NCBI GenBank assembly: GCA_900696645.1 | Contig: CAADGV010000030.1 | Location: forward strand, 118,767 to 182,766 | Origin: an uncultured Chlorobiota bacterium | GTDB taxonomy: Bacteria > Bacteroidota > Ignavibacteria > UBA10030 > UBA6906 | Length of the DNA stretch: 64,000 nt | Reading direction: 5' to 3' | Shown: one piece after another, positions 17,127 to 25,776 of the stretch | How positions within the stretch are numbered: position 1 is the stretch's first letter | Layout: every line of letters starts with the position of its first letter | Translations under genes and position numbers: made by a program | The notes under the pieces: model-generated | Told to the model about the DNA's origin: nothing | Seen by the model: only the letters and a program-made list of their open reading frames with translations | Database searches by the model: none

Positions 17127-18668
17127 ATGCAATCAGAACTCCTCAATCCCCTCGCTGAATCAAGCCGCATCGAGAAGATGCCCGACCCGTGTACGATGGT
17201 GATTTTTGGTGCTTCGGGCGATTTGACGAAACGGAAACTCATTCCCGCAATCTTCGACCTCGCCCGGCAAGGTGTGCTGCCCTCCGGTTTCACCATTGTT
17301 GGCGCAGGCAGAACAGCCATGTCGCACGAGGTTTTTCGCGAGTACATGTTTAAGGCGCTGAAAGAGTTCGGGAGATTTCAGGAATCCGAAAAGGCTTTGT
17401 GGGAGACGTTCGTTCGCGGATTGTTCTACGTGACTATCGATCCGGGCAAGCCGGAAGAATATGCAAAGCTGAAAAAGGAACTTGAAGTCATCAATGAGGC
17501 AAGAAGGGCAGGGGAGAACGTACTTTTCTATCTTTCAACCCCGCCTGGCATGTATTCACCAATCATAAAAGGCCTTTCGGGCGCGGCGATGAACAAGCCC
17601 GGAGGGCAGAACGCCTGGGTTCGTATCATTATTGAAAAGCCGTTCGGCGTTGATCTGAACTCGGCCCGCCAACTGAATAGAGAAGTGTTGAGTGTGTTCG
17701 ATGAAGAGCAGGTTTACCGCATCGATCATTATCTCGGCAAGGAAACCGTCCAGAATCTTCTGGTATTCAGATTTGCGAACGGAATTTTCGAGCCGATCTG
17801 GAACAGAAACTATATCGATCACATTCAAATCACCGCGGCTGAAACCGTGGGTGTCGAGAATCGCGGCGGATACTACGAACACGCAGGGGCTATGCGCGAT
17901 ATGATTCAGAATCACATGCTGCAATTGCTCGCATTAACTGCGATGGAACCCCCCGTCTTGTTTGACGCCCAACAGGTGCGTGATGAAAAACAGAAGGTGT
18001 TTCAGGCTATCCGCAGCATCCGCCCGGATGAAGTTCACGAGTACTCTGTGCGGGGACAGTATGCGGCGGGGACGGTGAATGGCGCTTCTGTTCTTGCGTA
18101 CAAATCCGAGCGGGGTGTCTCGACCGAAAGCGTGACGGAAACGTACGTAGCGCTGAAACTTCAGATCGACAACTGGCGTTGGGCCGGTGTTCCGTTCTAT
18201 GTTCGTTCGGGAAAGCGGTTGCCGAAACGGGTGACGGAGATTGCCATTCAATTCAAAAAAACTCCCCACCATCTTTTCAGGCATTTGCCTGCGGACTCGC
18301 TCGATCACAACAATATTGTGATTCGTGTTCAACCCGATGAGGGCATCTCCCTCAAGTTCAGCTCGAAAATTCCCGGCTCGTTCATGCGTATGCGCCCCGT
18401 AACAATGGATTTCCGATACGGCTCATCCTTCGGGGGACACTTGACTGACGCGTACACCCGTCTGATACTTGATTGTATGCTCGGCGATGCAACGCTGTAC
18501 GCACGCGGCGACAGTGTTGATGTTGCCTGGCAACTCATCACACCCGTTCATGAGGGGTGGATTTCGAACAAGAATTCTAAAATTCACGACTACACTTCTG
18601 GAACGTGGGGTCCGAAAGAAGCCGATGAGTTGCTCGCAAGGGATGGCCGACGATGGAGGTTGCCGTGA
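17127..18668 (+). CDS. zwf: Glucose-6-phosphate 1-dehydrogenase
   Basis: A 513-residue G6PD. The NADP-binding loop is 'VIFGASGDLTKRKLIPAIF' (about residue 26), the substrate site is 'YRIDHYLGKETVQNLL' (about 193), and 'IIEKPFGVDL' is also present. It oxidises glucose 6-phosphate to 6-phosphogluconolactone, feeding the oxidative pentose phosphate branch. No ribosome site precedes ATG 17127; an in-frame ATG at 17178 is an alternative but would remove part of the normal N-terminus. The next oxidative-branch genes (pgl, gnd) are not in the window. Confidence 0.95.
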   Translation: MQSELLNPLAESSRIEKMPDPCTMVIFGASGDLTKRKLIPAIFDLARQGVLPSGFTIVGAGRTAMSHEVFREYMFKALKEFGRFQESEKALWETFVRGLFYVTIDPGKPEEYAKLKKELEVINEARRAGENVLFYLSTPPGMYSPIIKGLSGAAMNKPGGQNAWVRIIIEKPFGVDLNSARQLNREVLSVFDEEQVYRIDHYLGKETVQNLLVFRFANGIFEPIWNRNYIDHIQITAAETVGVENRGGYYEHAGAMRDMIQNHMLQLLALTAMEPPVLFDAQQVRDEKQKVFQAIRSIRPDEVHEYSVRGQYAAGTVNGASVLAYKSERGVSTESVTETYVALKLQIDNWRWAGVPFYVRSGKRLPKRVTEIAIQFKKTPHHLFRHLPADSLDHNNIVIRVQPDEGISLKFSSKIPGSFMRMRPVTMDFRYGSSFGGHLTDAYTRLILDCMLGDATLYARGDSVDVAWQLITPVHEGWISNKNSKIHDYTSGTWGPKEADELLARDGRRWRLP

Positions 18669-18760
18669 TCATCCGAAAGTTCGCAGTAGTCTTCCTCATT
18701 CTTGCCGTGATAGTTTCGTTTCTTTGGCAAATGTCGATTGGGATTTGTCCCGTTCCTTGA
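18665..18760 (+). CDS. Possible 31-residue single-TM peptide overlapping the zwf stop
   Basis: A GTG at 18665 overlaps the zwf TGA as GTGA. It opens a 31-codon frame with a basic start (IIRKF) and about 17 consecutive hydrophobic residues, ending 'GICPVP' before TGA 18758-18760. The overlap and membrane-like composition suggest a translationally coupled micropeptide. The evidence is only compositional and it could be fortuitous. Confidence 0.25.
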   Translation: MIIRKFAVVFLILAVIVSFLWQMSIGICPVP

Positions 18761-18852
18761 AGCTGACAGTTACTGTGGCTGGAGCGCCGTTCCCAACTTG
18801 TTCTCCTTGAAAAGAAGTCCGTACTTTTCGCATGTAACGCCAACGTTCCGCA

Positions 18853-19260
18853 ATGTTAACCGACGCAGAGTTGCAGTATTTCTATTTTGGCTTCTACAAA
18901 GTACTGAAGCGGTACCGGCTGACGTCGATTACCGGATGGGTGATTGTCCTGTTGGGATGCTTGAGTATTCCTCTCGGCTGGCAGTTTGGAATGACCACCG
19001 GACTGATCGAGGTCCTGCTTGCCGTAATGACAATGTTTGCCGGACTTGCGGTTGTGTGGCAGAACATTGCTGCCATTGAGGAATACCTTCGCATTCCATT
19101 TCCGCTTTCTTCAGCGGAGGCAACACACGCTTCACTTTCGGAGATCAAAGAGATCATGAAAGATGTTCTTGACGGCGGCTGGCAGGAGGCGTATGAAGCT
19201 ATTGGCAGATTGCGGGCCTTGAAGGTGAAGCACGGTCTGCCGCCGTTGGAATCCCATTAA
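18853..19260 (+). CDS. Small two-helix membrane protein, unknown
   Basis: A 135-residue protein with a short aromatic N-terminus ('YFYFGFYKVLKRYR'). Two transmembrane segments follow (about residues 26-46 and 48-70), then a soluble, helical C-terminal half of about 65 residues. No known family is recognised. The ATG follows 90 bases after the zwf-linked small frame. An AhpD-like gene follows 19 bases after its stop on the same strand, so these may be cotranscribed. Confidence 0.65.
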   Translation: MLTDAELQYFYFGFYKVLKRYRLTSITGWVIVLLGCLSIPLGWQFGMTTGLIEVLLAVMTMFAGLAVVWQNIAAIEEYLRIPFPLSSAEATHASLSEIKEIMKDVLDGGWQEAYEAIGRLRALKVKHGLPPLESH

Positions 19261-19279
19261 ACTAGTTCAAGGAGAAAGC

Positions 19280-19639
19280 ATGTCAGGCAGAGTAAAAGAG
19301 TTCAATGACTTCCGTTCGAAAATGAACGAGCGGATTCTCGGCATCGAAAACCGGCCCATCAAAAGGTTCTTTGGTGTCGATACACTGACATACGAGCCGG
19401 GGGCTCTCGATGTCAAGACGAAAGAAATGCTTGGTCTTGTTGCTTCGATGGTTCTTCGTTGCGATGATTGCATTTCTTATCACATCCAACAGTGCCGGAA
19501 GGAAGGCGTGACGAACGAGGAGTTGTATGATGTGTTCAGCGTTGCGTTGGTTGTCGGCGGCTCGATTGTGATTCCGCATATGCGGCGGGCCGTTGCATTT
19601 CTTGATGAATACAATGAACAAGAACAGAACAAAGCGTGA
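19280..19639 (+). CDS. AhpD/carboxymuconolactone decarboxylase-like protein
   Basis: A 119-residue single-domain protein with the AhpD-like core: 'LVASMVLRCDDCISYHIQQC' spanning about residues 51-70. This carries the redox Cys-x2-Cys and the nearby His, followed by 'EGVTNEELYDVFSVALVVGG'. Members are small thiol peroxidase-type or decarboxylase-type enzymes that form helical oligomers. The CxxC argues for a redox role rather than muconolactone decarboxylation. AAGGAG precedes the ATG. Confidence 0.85.
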   Translation: MSGRVKEFNDFRSKMNERILGIENRPIKRFFGVDTLTYEPGALDVKTKEMLGLVASMVLRCDDCISYHIQQCRKEGVTNEELYDVFSVALVVGGSIVIPHMRRAVAFLDEYNEQEQNKA

Positions 19640-19657
19640 TTGCTGAAAGGCAAACAG

Positions 19658-20323
19658 ATGACGCGTGAACATGTGCCGGTGCGGAAACTCGTCTGGGTAG
19701 TGTTGTTCGCCATTGCCTTTGCGTTTGTCGAATCGAGCATCGTAGTCTATCTGCGGGCGTTGTACTATCCGGATGGTTTCAGCTTCCCGCTGAAAATGAT
19801 CAGCACGACACATCTTGCGGTTGAGTTGATGCGAGAAGCCGCAACGATTGTTATGTTGGTGTCAATCGGGATTGTTGCGGGGGGCAGGGGTTGGCAGAAA
19901 TTCGGCTACTTTTGCATCGCGTTCGGTGTGTGGGATATTTTCTATTATGTATGGCTCAAAGTGATTCTCGATTGGCCGACTTCGCTTACTGACTGGGATA
20001 TTCTTTTTCTGATTCCTGTTCCGTGGATTGGTCCGGTAGTGTCAGCAGGTTTGATTGCGGCTCTTTTGGTTGTGGTTGGTGTTGATATCGTCTATCGCAC
20101 TTCGCTTTACAAATATTTTTCTCCCACCATCCTGAGTTGGTTGCTTGCTTTTCTCGGCACAGCGGTTATTCTCTATTCATTCGTACATGATACGGATGCA
20201 ACAATTCGTGGCAGTATGCCCCAGCCGTATTTGTACGAATTGCTTTATCTTGGACTGGCGTTGTATGTCGGGGGGTATATTGTAGCTTGTAAGCCGCGCA
20301 ACGCATCAAAGGCTGCTGCATGA
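19658..20323 (+). CDS. Six-helix membrane protein, unknown
   Basis: A 221-residue protein with about six hydrophobic segments. The ATG at 19658 is preferred over a TTG at 19640 because GAAAGG lies between them at normal spacing. Aromatic- and Asp-rich loops ('WDIFYYVWLK', 'DWPTSLTDWDILFL') separate the third and fourth helices. I do not recognise the family. The stop overlaps the downstream DMT transporter by four bases, suggesting coupled expression. Confidence 0.65.
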   Translation: MTREHVPVRKLVWVVLFAIAFAFVESSIVVYLRALYYPDGFSFPLKMISTTHLAVELMREAATIVMLVSIGIVAGGRGWQKFGYFCIAFGVWDIFYYVWLKVILDWPTSLTDWDILFLIPVPWIGPVVSAGLIAALLVVVGVDIVYRTSLYKYFSPTILSWLLAFLGTAVILYSFVHDTDATIRGSMPQPYLYELLYLGLALYVGGYIVACKPRNASKAAA

Positions 20324-21210
20324 CTGAACTCGAGCGCATACGCCAGCAGCGTGCGCAAATCCTTCTTCTTTTCGTCGTCTTCATCTGGGCAACCAATTTC
20401 CCGATTGCGAAGTTTGCCATTTCCCATCTTGACGTATTTGTTTTCAACGGCATTCGTTTTGTCGTGGCATTTATTGTTCTGGCGGCGATGTTCTTTTCGA
20501 CATCGGTGTGGACTCCCGTTCAGAAATCCGATTGGAAGAGTATTCTCCGGGCCGGGTTTATTGCTAACGTGTTGTATCAATGCGCGTTCATTATCGGCCT
20601 CTCGCTGACAACAGCGGGCAACGCCGCCATTCTCATGGCGACGTCTCCGCTTTGGACAATTCTCTTTCACGCCCGATTGCACAAAGAGAAAATTCAGGAA
20701 ATGATGTGGCTCGGCATGGGACTTTCCCTTGCCGGCGTGATTATGATTATTGCGGGAAGCGGAAAGAAACTCCAATTCGGCGGGCTTGAAATAATCGGCG
20801 ACCTTGTTTGCCTTGCAGCAGCGATCCTGTGGGGATTCAGCACAAATCTACAGAAACCTCTCCTTGTCCGCTACTCGTCGCTGCACCTTGCAACAATGAT
20901 GATCGGCATCGGGGCGGTGGGACTTGTGCTTGCCGCGATTCCTTCCGCCGTTGTCACGGATTGGAAATCCGTTAGCTGGACGATTTGGGTTGCGTCGGTG
21001 GTCTCCGGCATCCTGTCCATCGGGCTTGCCAATGCGTTCTGGTCGTACGGCGTTCAGCGGTTGGGCCCGGGAAGGACGAGCAGTTTCAGCAATCTTGTTC
21101 CGGTTCTTGCTTTTGTTGTCTCGTATATTGTGCTTGATGAGCAGGTGTTCTTCATACAGGTGATCGGGTCGGCGATAACCATTGCGGGAGTCTGGATTGC
21201 ACGACGCTGA
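20320..21210 (+). CDS. EamA/DMT-superfamily transporter
   Basis: A 296-residue protein with ten predicted helices arranged as two EamA repeats. The first begins 'LLLFVVFIWATNFPIAKFAI' with the conserved 'WATNFPIAK'; the second begins 'GDLVCLAAAILWGFSTNL'. 'AGNAAILMATSPLWT' and 'LGPGRTSSFSNLVPVLAF' are typical helix ends before each repeat's last segments. DMT proteins mostly export amino acids or metabolites. The substrate is not predictable. Confidence 0.85.
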   Translation: MTELERIRQQRAQILLLFVVFIWATNFPIAKFAISHLDVFVFNGIRFVVAFIVLAAMFFSTSVWTPVQKSDWKSILRAGFIANVLYQCAFIIGLSLTTAGNAAILMATSPLWTILFHARLHKEKIQEMMWLGMGLSLAGVIMIIAGSGKKLQFGGLEIIGDLVCLAAAILWGFSTNLQKPLLVRYSSLHLATMMIGIGAVGLVLAAIPSAVVTDWKSVSWTIWVASVVSGILSIGLANAFWSYGVQRLGPGRTSSFSNLVPVLAFVVSYIVLDEQVFFIQVIGSAITIAGVWIARR

Positions 21211-21228
21211 AGAGGGAACTGTTTGCCT

Positions 21229-21300
21229 TTTCCATGCTAGTGCCCCTCCAACTATCTTTTTCTACAAATCGAGGGGCGCAGTGCCGCACCAACATGGAAA
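21229..21300 (+). repeat. Long-range intergenic stem-loop
   Basis: TTTCCATG (21229-21236) pairs with CATGGAAA (21293-21300), and inside it GCCCCTC (21242-21248) pairs with GAGGGGC (21271-21277). The structure lies between the DMT transporter and the subtilisin gene. The inner hairpin has no following T-run, so its role (leader structure or weak terminator) is open. Confidence 0.5.
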
Positions 21301-21395
21301 GAACTTCACAGTTTATGTAGAGATATTTAGTTGGAGCGGCGCTACTGATGTATTTTGCGTTTAGATATCTGACAATACATAAGAAGGATGATGCA

Positions 21396-23702
21396 ATGAA
21401 AAAGTTCTTATCGGCAATCTTGCTTCTCGCTGCAACAACAGCTTCTTCTCAACATTCGAACATCGATTTCCGGTTCGATTTTCTCTTCCGTCAAGCTGAA
21501 GCAGGCGGTCAGGTTGCGGCTCCTGTTCCTGCCACCATACGATTTGTCGCGAAGCCAACCGGAGAATTGCTGCAACGGCTCGAGCGTCTCGGAGTTCGGT
21601 TTGAAATCCATAACGGAAAACGACTTGGATCAGAGACGGTTTTTCCGGTTGAAATTCCGTTTGATGTTCTTCCGCAACTTGAAGGCGTAGGCGAAATTAT
21701 TGCCGTCCAACCATCGTGGCGTCCTGTTCGTATACCGCCGCTTGACGTGAGCCGCCCGCAGATTCAGGCCGACACAGTTTGGCAGCGCAACGATCAGCTT
21801 GGAAGGAAGATTACAGGAAAGGGCGCTATCATTGCAAACTTCGATACCGGCGTGGATTTCTTCCATCCGATGCTCTGGTTTGCCGACGGCGATACGCTGA
21901 ATTGGCTTGACGTCAACAGTAACAGTATATTCGATCCGGGAACAGACGCCGTGGACTTGAACGGAAACGGAATTGCCGACCCGAACGAAATTCTCCGCTA
22001 TCGTGAGATTTCGTATTCCGTCAATACCGGCGGTGTGTATGATGTGAATCTTGATTTTCTGTACAACGATGCAAACAACGACGCTTCGAGGAACTACGGT
22101 ACTGGCGCCGGATTCACAGAGGCATCGCCGACATACGGTGAGCAGTGGTTCATTGCGATTGATGCAAACGGCAACAACCGGCTTAACACGGGGGAGAAGT
22201 TGGTTGGCTTGAAGACATCGAAGATTCGTGCAATAAGGGAAACGAACGGCACGGTTCGTCGCCGTGGTGTAGATTTGATCAACGCGAATCCTGATACCGG
22301 GCCGTACGGCGGACACGGAACATCAGTTGCCGGAATTGCTGTCGGTGGGATTGAGGGTGTTCACCGGCTTGCGGGCATAGCGCCGGGTGCAGAGATGATT
22401 TTCGGCTCAATCGAGTACAACAATTCACCCCGCTTCTTCACGGGACTCGCCTCGATGATGGCGTGGGCACAAGCGGAAGGAGCCGATGTATTTTTGGTGG
22501 AAGATGGCGAATGGGTGTGGGAGTATCTGGACGGATCGTCCAACGAAGAAATCATGATCAACGAGTATGCGGCAAACGGCATTGTGCAAGTAATGCCTGC
22601 TGGAAATCTCACCGGCGGATTCATGCAGAACACAGTCACAGTCAATGCAAACGATTCAACAACAATTACCTTCACCGGCGGCTCGTCTTCGCAAGTGTGG
22701 CCTTCGATCCGATGGCTGGGAAATGCGAACGACGTCACTGTTCTACTGCAAGTCGCATCAAGCAGCTTCGTGCCTCTGCCAGGCGACGGCTCGACGATTA
22801 CGATTGGAACAAAATCCGTTTACTCCAACAAAGCCACTTCATCCCGCAACACAACGATGATGGCTGCGTACATCGCGTCAAGCGGCTCAACGACATATAA
22901 TGTCAGACTCATAAATACCACCGGCGCAGCGAAACGAATCGACTGCATGTTGGGCGATAACGGATTCAGTTGGAGCGGATTGGCGCGGTGGATATCTCCT
23001 TCGGAAGACAACACTGCAACCTGGCCTTCCACCGCCGACAGCGCAATCGGCGTTGGCGCATACAAGAACAAATCCAACGACACGAATATCAACACTTTCA
23101 GTGGAAAAGGTACGCGTCTCGACGGCTTTCGTATTGTTGATGTTGCGTCGCCGGGAAGTACAGTGTACACGATTGGCCGGAATGTTACCTATACCGGTTT
23201 TGGCGGGACAAGCTCGGCCGGCCCGCACGTTGCAGGTGCCGCGACGCTTCTCCTTCAAGCCGACACGACGTTGCGCCACAGGCACGTGAAAGCGTTACTG
23301 CAAGCAGGAGCCATCGCTGATCAATATACGGGAACAGTCCCCAACACAACGTGGGGATTCGGAAAGCTTCGCATTACCAATTCGTTGAATCTGATTGTGA
23401 CGGACGTGACGGAGATTCCCGAACTCCCCGCTGCGTTTGTACTTTCTCAAAACTATCCCAACCCGTTCAATCCGACAACAACCATAAAATTCCAAATCCC
23501 AAACCTCAAACCCCAGGCCCACGTGACACTGAAGGTATTTGATATTCTCGGACGGGAAGTTGCAACGCTGGTGAATGAGGTCAAGAATGCGGGGGAGCAT
23601 TCGGTTCAGTTTAATGCTGAAGGTCTTTCCAGCGGCTTGTATATCTACAGAATTGCCGCAAACGGCTTGGTTTCAGCCAGAAAGATGGTAGTGTTGCGAT
23701 AG
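21396..23702 (+). CDS. Subtilisin-like S8 peptidase with T9SS sorting domain
   Basis: I use ATG 21396 with AGAAGG upstream, which gives a clean signal peptide ('MKKFLSAILLLAATTASS'). The 768-residue protein has an inhibitor-I9-like propeptide region (to about residue 110). The S8 triad is Asp in 'ANFDTGVDFFHP', His in 'GGHGTSVAGIA' and Ser in 'GGTSSAGPHVAGAATLL'. The C-terminal 80 residues are a type A T9SS domain ('FVLSQNYPNPFNPTTTIKF', 'LGREVATLVNEV', 'SGLYIYRI'). A calcium-like Asp/Asn-rich insert follows the catalytic Asp ('DAVDLNGNGIADPNE'). It should be a secreted or surface protease. The linker of its sorting domain carries an unusual repeat-derived insertion near 23485-23520. Confidence 0.92.
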   Translation: MKKFLSAILLLAATTASSQHSNIDFRFDFLFRQAEAGGQVAAPVPATIRFVAKPTGELLQRLERLGVRFEIHNGKRLGSETVFPVEIPFDVLPQLEGVGEIIAVQPSWRPVRIPPLDVSRPQIQADTVWQRNDQLGRKITGKGAIIANFDTGVDFFHPMLWFADGDTLNWLDVNSNSIFDPGTDAVDLNGNGIADPNEILRYREISYSVNTGGVYDVNLDFLYNDANNDASRNYGTGAGFTEASPTYGEQWFIAIDANGNNRLNTGEKLVGLKTSKIRAIRETNGTVRRRGVDLINANPDTGPYGGHGTSVAGIAVGGIEGVHRLAGIAPGAEMIFGSIEYNNSPRFFTGLASMMAWAQAEGADVFLVEDGEWVWEYLDGSSNEEIMINEYAANGIVQVMPAGNLTGGFMQNTVTVNANDSTTITFTGGSSSQVWPSIRWLGNANDVTVLLQVASSSFVPLPGDGSTITIGTKSVYSNKATSSRNTTMMAAYIASSGSTTYNVRLINTTGAAKRIDCMLGDNGFSWSGLARWISPSEDNTATWPSTADSAIGVGAYKNKSNDTNINTFSGKGTRLDGFRIVDVASPGSTVYTIGRNVTYTGFGGTSSAGPHVAGAATLLLQADTTLRHRHVKALLQAGAIADQYTGTVPNTTWGFGKLRITNSLNLIVTDVTEIPELPAAFVLSQNYPNPFNPTTTIKFQIPNLKPQAHVTLKVFDILGREVATLVNEVKNAGEHSVQFNAEGLSSGLYIYRIAANGLVSARKMVVLR

Positions 23703-23823
23703 TTGAAGTGTGGAGGACGGGAGATGTTCCGTTCCCCACGTCGGCTTTTGTTGCTGTTCGACATTTGGTGCAGTATATTACGGTTGTCAACTATCCGCAT
23801 TCCTCATCTGAAAGGGAAGAGCC

Positions 23824-25185
23824 ATGACACACTCCCGAACAGAGTGCCTGCTGTTAGTCCCCCTCGCTGCAACCCTCTTGATGTACAATCAAATCGTTGC
23901 GCAGCCAAATGTTGTTTCCGCAAAGCAGGGAACAACCATGTTGCTCCAGATGGACAATCGTGGCGCAATGGGAAAAGTCTCTTACCTTACATCGACACAC
24001 CCGGACTCGATTGGATTGGAATTCCCGGCTGGATCCCGCATTGAACATCTCTATGCTGCCGGAATGTGGATTGGCGGCTTGATTGATACAACAATCAGCG
24101 GGACGGGAGAGAAGATTCGCGTCGTTTCGACAGTGTATGAAGGTTATGCCGGCCCTTTGTATGAATTTTATCCCGGGCCTGCACCGGCAGATTCAATCTG
24201 GAAAGTTTACGGTCAAGGTGCGCCAAAGCCTCCCGGGTGGGATGCGTACTGGTGGTCGTCATTGGCATATACACCGGTGGCAGACCAGAACTTCTTCTGT
24301 CAGTATACAGATTATTATGAGAGGCCGGCGGGTCATATTCCTCAGAATTTGAAAGTGATCCAGAGTTCCTTTACGTGGGATTCACCTTTGAACGAAGGAA
24401 TAGAAATCATCCGCTACCATATCATCAACAACTCCCAACGGGTGGTTGATAGCTGCTATGTTGGTATGTTCGCCGATGCCAGTGTCGGACCCTCAGGTGT
24501 ACCGAACTACTATATACGCAACTACACGGGGTTCTATTTGTCCAGCAGGTTGGCGTTCGTACATAACCCTGTTGACAGTGGTTCAACACCATTTGGCATC
24601 AGTTTGTTGGACCCATTTGCATCAGAGCGACTTACTTTCCAGAGATACCACCTTGCAAACTCGCCGCCAACGGACAGGGCAAAATATGGTGTGATGAGTT
24701 CGGGCGGAATAGCGCCGGACGAATTTCCGTCCTTATCCGACACGCGTTTTCTTCTCGCCATCGGCCCGTTCGTCTTGCAGCCATCCGATACGATGCGCTT
24801 TGCAGTGGCAATTGTATGCGCTTACAATTTAACAGGATTGCAGCATGCGGCGATTCAAGCACTTAATCTCTACAACAACCTTGTTCTTTCGGTGGAGCAG
24901 CACGGCGACGGCAAGCCGAACGAATTCGAACTCGCGCAAAACTACCCCAACCCGTTCAATTCGACAACTACCATCAGTTATCAACTACCAACAGCTGCTC
25001 AAGTGACGCTCAAGGTGCATGACGTGTTGGGGCGGGAAGTGGCGACGCTGGTGAATGAGAGAAGAAACGCCGGAAGGTATTCAGCCCGGTTCGATGCATC
25101 CGGGCAAGCGAGCGGCGTGTACTTCTATCGCCTCAAGACGAGCAACGGACTCTCGGCAGTCAGGAAGATGATCCTGATCCGGTAG
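23824..25185 (+). CDS. T9SS-exported protein of unknown function
   Basis: A 453-residue protein with a short hydrophobic N-terminus ('LLLVPLAATLLMYNQIVA') acting as signal peptide. A beta-rich body with many Tyr, Trp and Pro residues follows, then a type A sorting domain from about residue 378 ('ELAQNYPNPFNSTTTISY', 'LGREVATLVNER', 'SGVYFYRL', 'KMILIR'). No catalytic motif is recognisable. The body layout recalls uncharacterised surface proteins common in Ignavibacteria-like genomes. It lies downstream of the S8 protease but 120 bases apart. Confidence 0.8.
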   Translation: MTHSRTECLLLVPLAATLLMYNQIVAQPNVVSAKQGTTMLLQMDNRGAMGKVSYLTSTHPDSIGLEFPAGSRIEHLYAAGMWIGGLIDTTISGTGEKIRVVSTVYEGYAGPLYEFYPGPAPADSIWKVYGQGAPKPPGWDAYWWSSLAYTPVADQNFFCQYTDYYERPAGHIPQNLKVIQSSFTWDSPLNEGIEIIRYHIINNSQRVVDSCYVGMFADASVGPSGVPNYYIRNYTGFYLSSRLAFVHNPVDSGSTPFGISLLDPFASERLTFQRYHLANSPPTDRAKYGVMSSGGIAPDEFPSLSDTRFLLAIGPFVLQPSDTMRFAVAIVCAYNLTGLQHAAIQALNLYNNLVLSVEQHGDGKPNEFELAQNYPNPFNSTTTISYQLPTAAQVTLKVHDVLGREVATLVNERRNAGRYSARFDASGQASGVYFYRLKTSNGLSAVRKMILIR

Positions 25186-25312
25186 AGCCCGCGTTGGAGG
25201 GGAAAGCGAATCCGGACCACACCGCCTTGACTTTTGGTGAGGGCATTGCTTAACTTGTATTCGACCTCGCGGCAAGACTCCTCAAGGTTTCAAAGTTCGC
25301 TTTCCCAAACAC

Positions 25313-25723
25313 TTGGTCTTCGTGCTTCATATTCGCGTTCACATCATCATTTCAATCCTGATTACCGCCTTCTTTGCGGGATGTTCTGCCGGGAAGAGCA
25401 AGGAGGACGATCACGGCCTGCATGCTGCCGCCGCGGCGAGGTATGGATATGATTTTGATCTGATACCGAATTCTGCCGGCGATTTTATGTTGTGTGTGAA
25501 GAAAGAAAAACCGCGTGCCGGCATCCAACCGCTCTCATTCTTTGTTTATTCTACGCAGGATGATTCCGTCGTTTATGAACGAGATGTTGAGAACGGAACG
25601 GTAGAGTGGCTGGATGAAAGCAGACTCCTCATTCACCTTATTCCGGGTAACGTCAGCGGCGACGAAAAGCCTGATGCGTTCAGGGAAATCTACGACCTCA
25701 TTACGCGTACGTTAAGCAGATAA
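25313..25723 (+). CDS. Small lipoprotein, unknown
   Basis: The frame has only non-ATG starts (TTG 25313 or GTG 25322). The N-terminus is hydrophobic and ends in a lipobox ('ITAFFAGC'), which predicts signal peptidase II cleavage and a lipidated Cys. The mature part of about 112 residues is polar, with strands such as 'FVYSTQDDSVVYERDV' and 'VEWLDESRLLIHLIPG'. No family is recognised. It is placed between two T9SS-exported proteins, with the next gene starting 53 bases after its stop. Confidence 0.6.
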   Translation: MVFVLHIRVHIIISILITAFFAGCSAGKSKEDDHGLHAAAAARYGYDFDLIPNSAGDFMLCVKKEKPRAGIQPLSFFVYSTQDDSVVYERDVENGTVEWLDESRLLIHLIPGNVSGDEKPDAFREIYDLITRTLSR

Positions 25724-25776
25724 GCAACTCAGAGGTATCGTCACTATCATTCACTCAAAAAACGAAAGGTTGTACC

